Source: Herpetosiphonaceae bacterium
GTDB taxonomy: Bacteria; Chloroflexota; Chloroflexia; Chloroflexales; Kallotenuaceae
Assembly (NCBI GenBank): GCA_013821605.1
Contig: JACDGP010000030.1
Location: 1-48,188 of the forward strand
Direction of reading: 5' to 3'
DNA: 48,188 bases
The notes below the pieces were generated by a model that saw only the letters and a program-made list of their open reading frames with translations, was not told where the DNA came from and searched no databases. Position numbers and translations under genes: made by a program. This document shows positions 41,481-48,188 of the stretch, piece after piece; the first letter of the stretch is position 1, and each line of letters begins with the position of its first letter.

Positions 41481-42628
41481 ACTGACCCAGCCACTTGCGA
41501 GAGACGTGCGTGCACGACCTCATACATCTGCGCTACCGTGATACGCTCCAGGCAGGTGCGATCCGGGCAACCCGCCGGTGTGCCCAGCGTATAACCGCGA
41601 TAGATACATGGACTACAGGCGATTGTCGCACGCAGGGTGATATGCGGCCCCGCCTGAAGCACGACGACTCCATTGGGTTTGGTGGCCACAGTGGTCCAAG
41701 GCTGCTCACTCCAAGGTCCCCAGGCATGTGGATCGGTCGGACCATAAGGTGCGACGACCGGTGTACCCACCGCAGCCGCTAGATGCAGGATGCCGCTATC
41801 ATTGCCCAGAAACAGATCACATTGGCGCAATAGCCCGCCGAGTTCGGCAAAAGTGGTACGACCGCCCCAATCACGGAGCGCCTGAGGCTGGTGCAACAAG
41901 GAAAGGAATGTCCGGCGCAACTCAGCCTCTTCCGGCCCCCCGACCAGCACTACCGCGATGCTGTCCGCCAGTAAGCGATCAGCAAGCGCCGCCCAGCGGG
42001 CCACGGGCCAGCGACGAGCCGGGGCAAAGGTACCCGAACCAGGATGCAATGCTACCTGATAGCGTTCAGCGTGTGCAGGCAGCACTGCGCCCACAGGAGG
42101 TGGGCCGAGCAGTGGCATTGCAGCCGTTGCGATCTGTAGCAAGCCTACAACAGCGAGCCAATAGTCACTTTCGTGCTTCCTGCCAAAACCAAGGTCAGGC
42201 ACGGCAGCTGTTAGAAAGTTGCCACGACCATTATCCAGCCCGAGGATATGCTGTGCACCGGTCGCGCGGGCGAGCAGGCGATACTTCAGCGTGCCAAAGC
42301 CGGTCGTCAAGTGATGCAGGAGCAGGACCGTGTCGTAATGGCCGTACGCCAAGCGCTGCCATAAGAGTAGCCCCGCCAGGAGGTTAGCAGGCTTGAGTAG
42401 GGCGGGTGGGGAATCGAAGCGATGCTTGGGGAAGATAATCAGATCATCGTAGAGCGATAGAGTCCGCAAAGCCTGCTCCCCAGCAGGCGTCGTTAGCAGA
42501 TGAATAGTGGCAGCCGGTAGCCCTTGGCGTAGTGCGCCAAGGGCCGGTGTCGTCGCAAGAGCATCACCGAGGTCAGCCAGCTTGACGACCAAAATACGTT
42601 GCGGAGTAATCTGTGGGCCTGTAGACAC
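41471..42628 (-). CDS. glycosyltransferase family 9 protein (heptosyltransferase-like)
   Basis: A 385-residue GT-B enzyme of family GT9, best known for LPS heptosyltransferases. It shows ILVVKLADLGDAL at the start, LHPGSGTFAPARRWP and GNDSGILHLAAAVGTPVVAPYG, and a Cys-rich C-terminal segment (CSPCIYRGYTLGTPAGC) common in the family. The acceptor is unknown; in a lineage without typical LPS it may build another surface glycan. The GTG at 42626-42628 is chosen: TATACT ends 8 nt upstream of it, which would give a leaderless mRNA. It is upstream of and overlaps the kinase gene. Confidence 0.85.
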   Translation of the reverse strand: MSTGPQITPQRILVVKLADLGDALATTPALGALRQGLPAATIHLLTTPAGEQALRTLSLYDDLIIFPKHRFDSPPALLKPANLLAGLLLWQRLAYGHYDTVLLLHHLTTGFGTLKYRLLARATGAQHILGLDNGRGNFLTAAVPDLGFGRKHESDYWLAVVGLLQIATAAMPLLGPPPVGAVLPAHAERYQVALHPGSGTFAPARRWPVARWAALADRLLADSIAVVLVGGPEEAELRRTFLSLLHQPQALRDWGGRTTFAELGGLLRQCDLFLGNDSGILHLAAAVGTPVVAPYGPTDPHAWGPWSEQPWTTVATKPNGVVVLQAGPHITLRATIACSPCIYRGYTLGTPAGCPDRTCLERITVAQMYEVVHARLSQVAGSVCA

Positions 42629-42635
42629 AGTTCGG

Positions 42636-42644
42636 AGTATACCA
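42636..42644 (-). promoter_or_regulatory. extended -10 promoter of the GT9-kinase operon
   Basis: On the minus strand TGG-TATACT, hexamer at 42636-42641. Seven nt separate it from the GTG at 42628, so the transcript would start at or next to the start codon. No good -35 is seen. Confidence 0.45.
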
Positions 42645-42700
42645 TGTGGTGACTGACAGACTGGTTGTACATGCATGATAGCAAAGCGATAGAACCGTAC

Positions 42701-43807
42701 TCAAGCAGTCGTTGCCGCAACCATTTCGAGGATCGAGAGCGTTTGCTTGGCACAACGCTGCCAACTCCAGGGAGCAACGCGGGTCAGGCCACGGGCGCGG
42801 AGCACGGCATGGAGATCGTCATCGTGGACCAAGCTGTCAAGGCCACGCGCAAGGGCAGCGACATCCAGTGGATCAACCAAGATCCCGGCATCCCCGATCA
42901 CCTCTGGGAGCGAGGAGACTACAGATGCAAGCACCGGTGTGCCACAGGCCATGGCTTCCAGGGCAGGTAGGCCAAAGCCCTCATACAATGATGGGAGCAG
43001 GAAACCACGCGCACCACTGATCAGTGCCGGTAGATCATCGTCGGCAACATAGCCGGTGAAATGGACCTGGTGGGTTATGCCCAAGGAAGAGGCGCGGGCT
43101 TCGATTTCCTGCGTTAGCCAGCCACGTTTGCCGGCCAGGACCAGTTGGACACCGTCGAGATGAGCCATGGCACAAGCGTCGATCAAGCGGACGAGATTTT
43201 TACGCGGCTGGATCGTGCCCACGTACAACAGATAGGGCGATACGACGCCATACTTCGCCGTCACAGTAGATAGATGCTTAGCATCCACCACAGGCATGAA
43301 GCGCGGACTAACGCCAAGGTACACAACCGAGACTTTGTCAGGTTGGCTATGGCAAAAGTGGAGGAGGTCCCGTTTGGTCGCCTCGGAGTCTGCTAGGAGA
43401 TGCGTAGCGAACTGTGCCGACCACCAGGTTGAGTAGCGCAAATACAGGCGTTGTGCGGCCGGATGGGCGGTCGGATAGTGCATATAGCCGAGATCATGGA
43501 TTGTGACGACGGAACGACGCGGGTGTACAAGCGGCAAAACATGGGCCGGCACGAACAGCACGTCGGGCGCGCGATACAGCATTTCCGCTGACAGTCGCAC
43601 ATGAGTCCACAGGCGCGGCCAGGGCATAGTGCGTAGTTGAAAGCGCGGTGGCAACGGTGGAAGTGCAGCCGGACGATGATTAGCATACAGGGTATAGTGG
43701 TTATCCCGGTCGACCTGTCCGAGGGCCTGCAGTATCTCCCACGTATAATGCTCCGTACCGGTGCGTTGCCCGACCGCTAGACGTGACACGTCAATCCCAA
43801 TATGCAT
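42701..43807 (-). CDS. glycosyltransferase family 4 protein
   Basis: A 368-residue GT-B retaining glycosyltransferase. It has the N-terminal GTEHYTWEIL acceptor region, the YVGTIQPRKNL and VLAGKRGW donor-domain strands and the E-x7-E motif in EGFGLPALEAMACGTPV, so it should be active with a nucleotide-sugar donor, often GDP-mannose or UDP-glucose. AGAGGAA precedes the ATG. It lies 72 nt upstream of the GT9 gene and likely acts in the same surface-glycan pathway; donor and acceptor are unknown. Confidence 0.9.
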   Translation of the reverse strand: MHIGIDVSRLAVGQRTGTEHYTWEILQALGQVDRDNHYTLYANHRPAALPPLPPRFQLRTMPWPRLWTHVRLSAEMLYRAPDVLFVPAHVLPLVHPRRSVVTIHDLGYMHYPTAHPAAQRLYLRYSTWWSAQFATHLLADSEATKRDLLHFCHSQPDKVSVVYLGVSPRFMPVVDAKHLSTVTAKYGVVSPYLLYVGTIQPRKNLVRLIDACAMAHLDGVQLVLAGKRGWLTQEIEARASSLGITHQVHFTGYVADDDLPALISGARGFLLPSLYEGFGLPALEAMACGTPVLASVVSSLPEVIGDAGILVDPLDVAALARGLDSLVHDDDLHAVLRARGLTRVAPWSWQRCAKQTLSILEMVAATTA

Positions 43808-43874
43808 AAAGGTTCCTCTACGTGGTAAACAGGTGGAGATTCGGTTCAGGCTTGGAGCAGGTAGACCGCGAATG

Positions 43875-43903
43875 CTTGAGTTTAATGGTATTCGTGCTAC
43901 AAT
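43875..43903 (+). promoter_or_regulatory. plus-strand promoter in front of a hairpin RNA candidate
   Basis: CTTGAG (43875-43880), 17-nt spacer, TACAAT (43898-43903) preceded by TGC (extended -10). No plus-strand gene follows. The start point near 43910 falls at the base of a 12-bp stem. Confidence 0.5.
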
Positions 43904-43912
43904 AAGTTAGAT

Positions 43913-43969
43913 CAGGACATTTGGGGTCTCGACCGACTGGGGGGTGGGCCGAACGTACCAAGTGTCCTG
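43913..43969 (+). ncRNA. candidate small structured RNA (12-bp stem, 33-nt loop)
   Basis: CAGGACATTTGG (43913-43924) pairs with CCAAGTGTCCTG (43958-43969), one pair being G-U. The loop can fold further (TCG/CGA and CC/GG pairs, 43929-43952). The stem begins about 3 nt after the predicted start point and is followed by GTTCTTCGTT. It points toward the 3' end of the pseudophosphatase gene and would be antisense to it if extended. On the minus strand the same stem could end the pseudophosphatase transcript. No known RNA family was recognised. Confidence 0.4.
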
Positions 43970-43977
43970 GTTCTTCG

Positions 43978-46575
43978 TTAAGGTGTGGCAGTCGTGGCCG
44001 GGTTGGTGGTAGAGGAGCGCGGAGGTGGGGGTACCGGCAGATTAGCGCGCAGTGCTTGGTTGCCGTTGGCGAGATAGATGAAATTATGTACTTCATCGAC
44101 TTGAAGATCGCGTAACTGATTCAGTGCCCCAGGCTGGTGAGTCTGCATCTGCTGAAGCACATGACCATCGCCTTTATCGACCTCCACCACACGCTCATGC
44201 TGCGTGTCCAGAATATAGATATGTCCCTGCTGCGTCACGTTGTCGTTCGCATCTACTTCGTCAGGGGTGACAAAGAAACGATTCACCGTGACGATGGGAT
44301 CCGCGAGTGGCGGTGGCGGTAGCTCACGTTTAAAGGCTTGGTTTTGAAAGACCGAGACACTACCATTGGGATGTAACAGGTAGACCGTGCCATCAATCGC
44401 CATATTGACGACCTCGTCAAGCCCGCCTGGCTTGCGCGTCGTAATCCATTCGGTAGGAACGTCGCCGTAGTGACCCGAGCTATACTTCATTAGCTGATTG
44501 GTGACACCATAATGCAGTTTTGCGTCAGCGTTCCAGAGGTAGAGATGACCGCCATAGACCGCAACCGGCGGCGTATCTTTACCGGGCAGCCACTCACTGG
44601 CCTGTAATTTGTTCACTAACCACTTATCTTTGCCGCGCGGGTAGGCAATGATGAAGGGATTGGTGGCGTCCGGATTGCGTTCAAGGGCCAGAGGATTATC
44701 GTCACGCCATAACAGATCACTGATTTTTCCAACCTTGCTGTTACCCGCTAGACTATCACCCTGGCTCAAGACGGGATGGATGGCGCCGCCTTCCTGCGCA
44801 TACACAATGCCAGCCGCCCCATCTAGCAGATAGATTGGTTCTGATAATGCGCCGGTCGTCGTAGTTGGATCGGTGGCAAGGAGTAGCCGACTGATCTGGC
44901 CAGCAGCATCGGGTAGCGTCGCGACCTTGGTAAGGTCGCCCAAAAACCCAATGTGATTGATCGACGCCATTGCACTATCATAGCTACGCAGCAGTAGCTG
45001 ATAGCTGTTCCAGTTCGCTGTTTTGGTCGTTGTAATCAAGCCATTAGCAAGCAACGGCGTGATATTCTGCAGATTCTTTTGGGCGATCACCAACTGCTCA
45101 TGGGCTGTCGTATCATCGCTCGCATTTTGTGCCGCCGTAATTGCCTGATCCACAGCATGAATTGCGTCGCGTACCCGCGCACTATCGCGCCGCCGGTTGA
45201 TTTGCAAACCACCAATGACTAGCACGGCAAAGGCAAGCAGTAACAGCCCTACATTGATCCAGGGAAATGGCGGTCGAGTACGGCGATAGGATAAGCCACG
45301 GACTTTGGGACGCGGTTGTGGTTCGGGAGCAGCAATCCGGCGGGTACGGCGACCAGTATTGGCCATACCGCCCAGCACACGTGCTACGGCGTGCCGCAGT
45401 GGCAAGCTTGCACGCTCGTGCCAGGCCGGTAGAGGCTGAGGTTCGCGTTTGGGCAAGGCGGTGAAGTCGAGGGGTATACCCGCATTATCACCAAGATCGA
45501 TGCGATGATCTTTTTTGGGAGCCGGTGGTCGAACAATACCACCATAGTCACCCTCGCCAATGAAGGCACTCATAGGTAACGGCTCGACATCACCAACCGG
45601 CACCGTTTCCATTAAAGCATGACCGGGCAGCGTCGTGACCGACATAGCCGGCTGTCGGGCCGATGTGGTAATGGTTACGGACGCGGGAACAGCATCGGGC
45701 TGAGCGGCGGCTTGGAGCAGTGTTGGTCGCGAACGAACGGCGAGCTGGGCTTCACCGGCGATGTCGCCAAGCCAATTGCCCACCTTCTCGACCGCCAGCT
45801 TACTGCGTTCGCTTACACCGGCTGCACTAAGTGGTGCCTGTTGCGCTTCGATCGACAGGGTCGGCAGGATTTCGATCACCGCTGCGTGGGCTTCCGGCAA
45901 ACTAGCACGCCGGCAAAGCGTATATAAACCTTCTGCCACGGTGGCAACGTCCGCGAAGCAGATTAACTCCTCCGCCTGCTGCTTGCTCAACAAACGAGCA
46001 AGATTGGAGGAGCATAAGACAATGGTGTCACCAGGTTGGATCACGGAGCGAAAGAACTCCGGCTCAGAACCTAAACTTGTGCCGAGCGCGCCGGCCATAC
46101 CAAAGCCTGGACCGTTTTGAGCACCACCAATCCAACTGACGGGATTAGGCAGCCCGCGTAGCTTGCCGGCATGGGCCACAAAGGCTTGCGTAGGTGGCAC
46201 CTGCGCTATGTATAAATCGCCGCCTTGGAGAACAGCAGCGCCTAGGCCAACAGTTGTACGTTTATGCACCGGTGCCGTAAAGTTATATTCATACAAGGCG
46301 GCGTTCGCAGCACGCATCGCTTTACGCAACGCTGACGTAATGCTACTCACGCCGTCATCATAGTAGGTGTCGTGCAGCGTAGCCGACACGAGGGTACATG
46401 CTTCACGTCCACGTGCCAGATCGCCGGCCGCCTCGGCTACGACCAGCAGTTGGCCTTTACGCACCTGGGGACTAAAGCGTGAAGGTGCGGGGTGTAACAC
46501 AATCAGGTCACTGGCATCTTGCCGAATACCGCTGACCAGACCCCATTGTGCGATAGCAGTATGATATTTCGTCAT
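43978..46575 (-). CDS. PP2C-fold pseudophosphatase with membrane segment and outer propeller-like domain
   Basis: An 865-residue protein. Residues 1-240 have the PP2C (PPM) fold, but the metal motifs are lost: VVAEAAGD (45-52) stands for VADGMGG, LCSSNL (187-192) for CSDGL, and the final DN reads EAH. A low-complexity linker, a membrane segment (about 439-459), a helical stretch and a beta-propeller-like outside domain (about 590-835, repeats such as VYLLHPNGSVSVF) follow. It is probably a non-catalytic sensor or scaffold. An extended -10 lies about 35 nt upstream; there is no clear Shine-Dalgarno. It is on the same strand as, and upstream of, the two glycosyltransferases and the kinase. Confidence 0.82.
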   Translation of the reverse strand: MTKYHTAIAQWGLVSGIRQDASDLIVLHPAPSRFSPQVRKGQLLVVAEAAGDLARGREACTLVSATLHDTYYDDGVSSITSALRKAMRAANAALYEYNFTAPVHKRTTVGLGAAVLQGGDLYIAQVPPTQAFVAHAGKLRGLPNPVSWIGGAQNGPGFGMAGALGTSLGSEPEFFRSVIQPGDTIVLCSSNLARLLSKQQAEELICFADVATVAEGLYTLCRRASLPEAHAAVIEILPTLSIEAQQAPLSAAGVSERSKLAVEKVGNWLGDIAGEAQLAVRSRPTLLQAAAQPDAVPASVTITTSARQPAMSVTTLPGHALMETVPVGDVEPLPMSAFIGEGDYGGIVRPPAPKKDHRIDLGDNAGIPLDFTALPKREPQPLPAWHERASLPLRHAVARVLGGMANTGRRTRRIAAPEPQPRPKVRGLSYRRTRPPFPWINVGLLLLAFAVLVIGGLQINRRRDSARVRDAIHAVDQAITAAQNASDDTTAHEQLVIAQKNLQNITPLLANGLITTTKTANWNSYQLLLRSYDSAMASINHIGFLGDLTKVATLPDAAGQISRLLLATDPTTTTGALSEPIYLLDGAAGIVYAQEGGAIHPVLSQGDSLAGNSKVGKISDLLWRDDNPLALERNPDATNPFIIAYPRGKDKWLVNKLQASEWLPGKDTPPVAVYGGHLYLWNADAKLHYGVTNQLMKYSSGHYGDVPTEWITTRKPGGLDEVVNMAIDGTVYLLHPNGSVSVFQNQAFKRELPPPPLADPIVTVNRFFVTPDEVDANDNVTQQGHIYILDTQHERVVEVDKGDGHVLQQMQTHQPGALNQLRDLQVDEVHNFIYLANGNQALRANLPVPPPPRSSTTNPATTATP

Positions 46576-46608
46576 CGCTCGTCTAATCGATACCAGCTAA
46601 CCGTCTGG

Positions 46609-46617
46609 ATTATAGCA
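46609..46617 (-). promoter_or_regulatory. extended -10 promoter of the pseudophosphatase gene
   Basis: On the minus strand TGC-TATAAT, hexamer at 46609-46614. The -35 at 17 nt is poor (AAACCG). It is divergent from, and close to, the tRNA-Cys promoter. Confidence 0.5.
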
Positions 46618-46635
46618 GAAGTGCGCGTCGTCGGT

Positions 46636-46664
46636 TTGCACTGCTCCAACCACTGTGTTAGAAT
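46636..46664 (+). promoter_or_regulatory. tRNA-Cys promoter
   Basis: TTGCAC (46636-46641), 17-nt spacer, TAGAAT (46659-46664). The start point near 46671 is 4 nt before the mature tRNA 5' end. Confidence 0.65.
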
Positions 46665-46674
46665 GCTCGGCAGT

Positions 46675-46750
46675 GGTGGCGTACCCAAGTGGCCTAAGGG
46701 GGCGGTCTGCAAAACCGTTATCATGGGTTCAAATCCCATCGCCACCTCCA
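46675..46750 (+). tRNA. tRNA-Cys (anticodon GCA), CCA encoded
   Basis: A full cloverleaf. Acceptor GGTGGCG pairs with CGCCACC (46740-46746). The D-arm starts near 46684. The anticodon stem GCGGT/ACCGT (46702-46706, 46714-46718) holds the loop CTGCAAA with anticodon GCA at 46709-46711. There is a 4-nt variable loop. The T-arm ATGGG/CCCAT has loop TTCAAAT. The discriminator base is U (46747), as required for Cys, and CCA is encoded at 46748-46750. Confidence 0.97.
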
Positions 46751-46759
46751 TGAAACGAG

Positions 46760-46795
46760 CTGGCCGGAGCATCAAGTTCCGGTCGGTTTCGTTGT
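46760..46795 (+). terminator. likely terminator after tRNA-Cys
   Basis: CTGGCCGGA (46760-46768) pairs with TCCGGTCGG (46778-46786) over 9 bp with two G-U pairs, loop of 9 nt, then TTTCGTTGT. The U-rich tail supports rho-independent termination. Confidence 0.6.
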
Positions 46796-46820
46796 GTCTG
46801 GAGCATGAGCATAAGAGGGC

Positions 46821-48101
46821 TTAAAAGGTAGGATGGACCTCGATCACCTGCTCACGTCCAGCCCCCACCGAGACAAGCGTAATGGGTGCCCCGACCAGCG
46901 CTTCCAGACGCCGTAGATAGGCTTGAGCTGCTGGTGGCAACTCATAGAAGCTTCGACAGGCCTCGGTTGAGCATTGCCAACCAGCCATCGTCTCATAGAT
47001 AGGCTGGATCTGTGCTAGCACGGCTGCTGTCGTCGGCAGATAGTCAATAATCGTATCATGCAGGCGGTAGTGCGTACAGATGTTGATCTCCGGCAGTTCG
47101 TCAAGGATATCGAGTTTGGTGATGATCAACTGGTCGATACTATTGAGCCGTTGGACATAGCGGGCAGCCACGGCATCAAACCAGCCGCAACGTCGGGCCC
47201 GTCCGGTGGTTGTACCATATTCGTCACCACGCTCGCGCAGCCGATCGCCTAGAGCACCGGTAAGCTCGGTGGGGAACGGACCTTCGCCCACCCGTGTAGC
47301 ATAGGCCTTAAAAACCCCGGCGACGTGCGTGAGGTCGCGCGGACCAATACCGGCTCCCTGACAGGCGCCAGCCGCTCCCGGTGAGGATGAGGTGACGTAG
47401 GGATAGGTGCCCCAGTCAACATCGAGTAAGACCCCTTGAGCCCCTTCGAGTAAGATGCGATCGCCTCGTTGGAGGGCCGTGTCGATGAGGGGGAACATTG
47501 GCACAATGCGCTCACGCAACTGCTGGACAAGATCAAGATACCGAAGGTAGGTTTCGTGCAGGGGTATTGCTGTTCCGCCGTAGGCCTGAAGCACTCGGTT
47601 TTTGGCTTCAAGCGCCTGCGTGAAGCGTTGTAAAAAGGTTTCTTCATGGAGCAAATCACCCATGCGGATACCGCTACGCTCAATCTTATCGCCATAGGCC
47701 GGTCCAATGCCGCGCCCGGTGGTACCGATTCGACCATCCCCCCGCAGCGTTTCCTGGAGTTTATCCTGCTGGATATGATAGGGCATCACGACTTGGGCAC
47801 GGTCACTAATACACAAATTGTCGCAGCGGACGCCAGCTGCTTGCAACATCGCGATCTCTTCGAGTAGCATGGATGGATCGATTACGACCCCACTGCCAAT
47901 AATATTGAGCTTGTCAGGATTGAAAATGCCGGCAGGAACAAGGTGTAACTTAAAGGTGCCTAGTTTATTAATCACTGTGTGGCCGGCATTATTCCCGCCA
48001 CTATAGCGCACTATGACATCAGCATGTTGGCTTAGCAGATCGACAATGCGGCCTTTGCCTTCATCGCCCCACTGACCACCAATAATCGCCACAACTGACA
48101 T
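46821..48101 (-). CDS. purA: adenylosuccinate synthetase
   Basis: Joins IMP and aspartate using GTP, the first step to AMP. The 426-residue protein starts MSVVAIIGGQWGDEGKGRIVD with the P-loop-like GDEGKGR, then GGNNAGHTV (catalytic His), the TTGRGIGPAY loop and GTTTGRARRCGWFD. All usual motifs are present. The ATG at 48099-48101 has GAGGT about 5 nt upstream; the frame is open to 48173 but the family begins here. It works with purB, which is elsewhere in this window. Confidence 0.97.
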   Translation of the reverse strand: MSVVAIIGGQWGDEGKGRIVDLLSQHADVIVRYSGGNNAGHTVINKLGTFKLHLVPAGIFNPDKLNIIGSGVVIDPSMLLEEIAMLQAAGVRCDNLCISDRAQVVMPYHIQQDKLQETLRGDGRIGTTGRGIGPAYGDKIERSGIRMGDLLHEETFLQRFTQALEAKNRVLQAYGGTAIPLHETYLRYLDLVQQLRERIVPMFPLIDTALQRGDRILLEGAQGVLLDVDWGTYPYVTSSSPGAAGACQGAGIGPRDLTHVAGVFKAYATRVGEGPFPTELTGALGDRLRERGDEYGTTTGRARRCGWFDAVAARYVQRLNSIDQLIITKLDILDELPEINICTHYRLHDTIIDYLPTTAAVLAQIQPIYETMAGWQCSTEACRSFYELPPAAQAYLRRLEALVGAPITLVSVGAGREQVIEVHPTF

Positions 48102-48129
48102 AAGGACCTCATTCGTAAGACAGCCGACC

Positions 48130-48138
48130 AGTATAGCA
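48130..48138 (-). promoter_or_regulatory. extended -10 promoter of purA
   Basis: On the minus strand TGC-TATACT, hexamer at 48130-48135. The start point would be near 48123, about 22 nt before the ATG. No good -35 at 17 nt. Confidence 0.5.
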
Positions 48139-48188
48139 TAGCCGTGGGAGCAAGACGGCTGCATCGTGTACAATACAGTATGTAAGCA

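Noticed and set aside
43913-43969. 4.5S (SRP) RNA
   Set aside because: The conserved apical GGAAGG...GCAGCC-type motif of SRP RNA is missing from the loop.
46572-46775. Minus-strand open frame containing FEPMITVLQTAPLGHLGTPP
   Set aside because: It is the antisense reading of tRNA-Cys, a well-known spurious translation, with no ribosome-binding site.
1-48188. CRISPR array, rRNA operon, intact insertion sequence or prophage
   Set aside because: I looked for regularly spaced repeats, rRNA signature strings and transposase or phage genes and saw none.

Overview
The window looks like a chromosomal core segment of a moderately GC-rich bacterium, most likely a member of the Chloroflexota (class Chloroflexia-like). 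The support is indirect. A CrtI phytoene desaturase is followed by a CruA/CruP-type lycopene cyclase. Secreted and lipoproteins have Thr/Pro-rich linkers, and one ends in a Leu-Pro-Phe-Val-type C-terminus. Membrane-bound Hanks kinase and PP2C-like proteins carry large outer domains. There is no phage, plasmid or intact insertion sequence, and no CRISPR array.

Layout. (1) 1-8.7 kb, minus strand: a translation/transcription operon nusA-ylxR-infB-rbfA-nrnA-truB-ribF-GNAT. It is driven by a clear promoter whose leader holds a perfect terminator-like hairpin. Upstream lie a small lipoprotein and a TPR/B-box zinc-finger membrane protein. (2) 9.5-12.8 kb, plus: crtI-cruA carotenoid pair. (3) 12.8-15.7 kb, plus: accessory material: an APH-fold kinase, a small membrane protein, a DUF104-type antitoxin/PIN toxin pair, and a fragment of a PEP-synthase-type ATP-grasp domain that has its own promoter and Shine-Dalgarno. 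(4) 15.7-19.0 kb, minus: a secreted clan-A glycosidase, an alpha/beta hydrolase and thiamine pyrophosphokinase. (5) 19.1-24.6 kb, plus: a PucR-type regulator, an unknown protein, a PfkB sugar kinase, an NrtR-like Nudix regulator, a TVP38 membrane protein and a Tat/lipoprotein dienelactone hydrolase. (6) 24.6-26.6 kb: dnaA and a probable oriC with two perfect and several near-perfect DnaA boxes. (7) 26.6-29.4 kb, minus: a small membrane protein, a beta-propeller lipoprotein and a NarL-type regulator with a degenerate receiver. (8) 29.6-35.3 kb, mixed strands: purB, a membrane-anchored alkaline-phosphatase-fold protein lacking key metal ligands, a flavin reductase, a small unknown protein and a GT-C glycosyltransferase. 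(9) 35.3-46.6 kb, minus: an NtrC-type regulator with a GAFTSA motif, murA with Asp in place of the catalytic Cys, a DUF697/YcjF-like protein, a Hanks kinase, two glycosyltransferases and a PP2C-like pseudophosphatase. (10) 46.7-48.1 kb: tRNA-Cys(GCA) and purA.

The strongest themes for a second look are these. Several signalling or enzyme folds have lost catalytic residues: the PP2C domain, the receiver domain, the alkaline-phosphatase fold and the P-loop. TGn-TATAAT extended -10 elements recur, some placed so that the mRNA would be leaderless. Palindromes sit exactly on promoters at 33.7 kb and 36.75 kb. A promoter-driven hairpin RNA candidate lies at 43.9 kb. All promoter, operator and RNA calls are from reading the sequence by eye and have no experimental or comparative support here.
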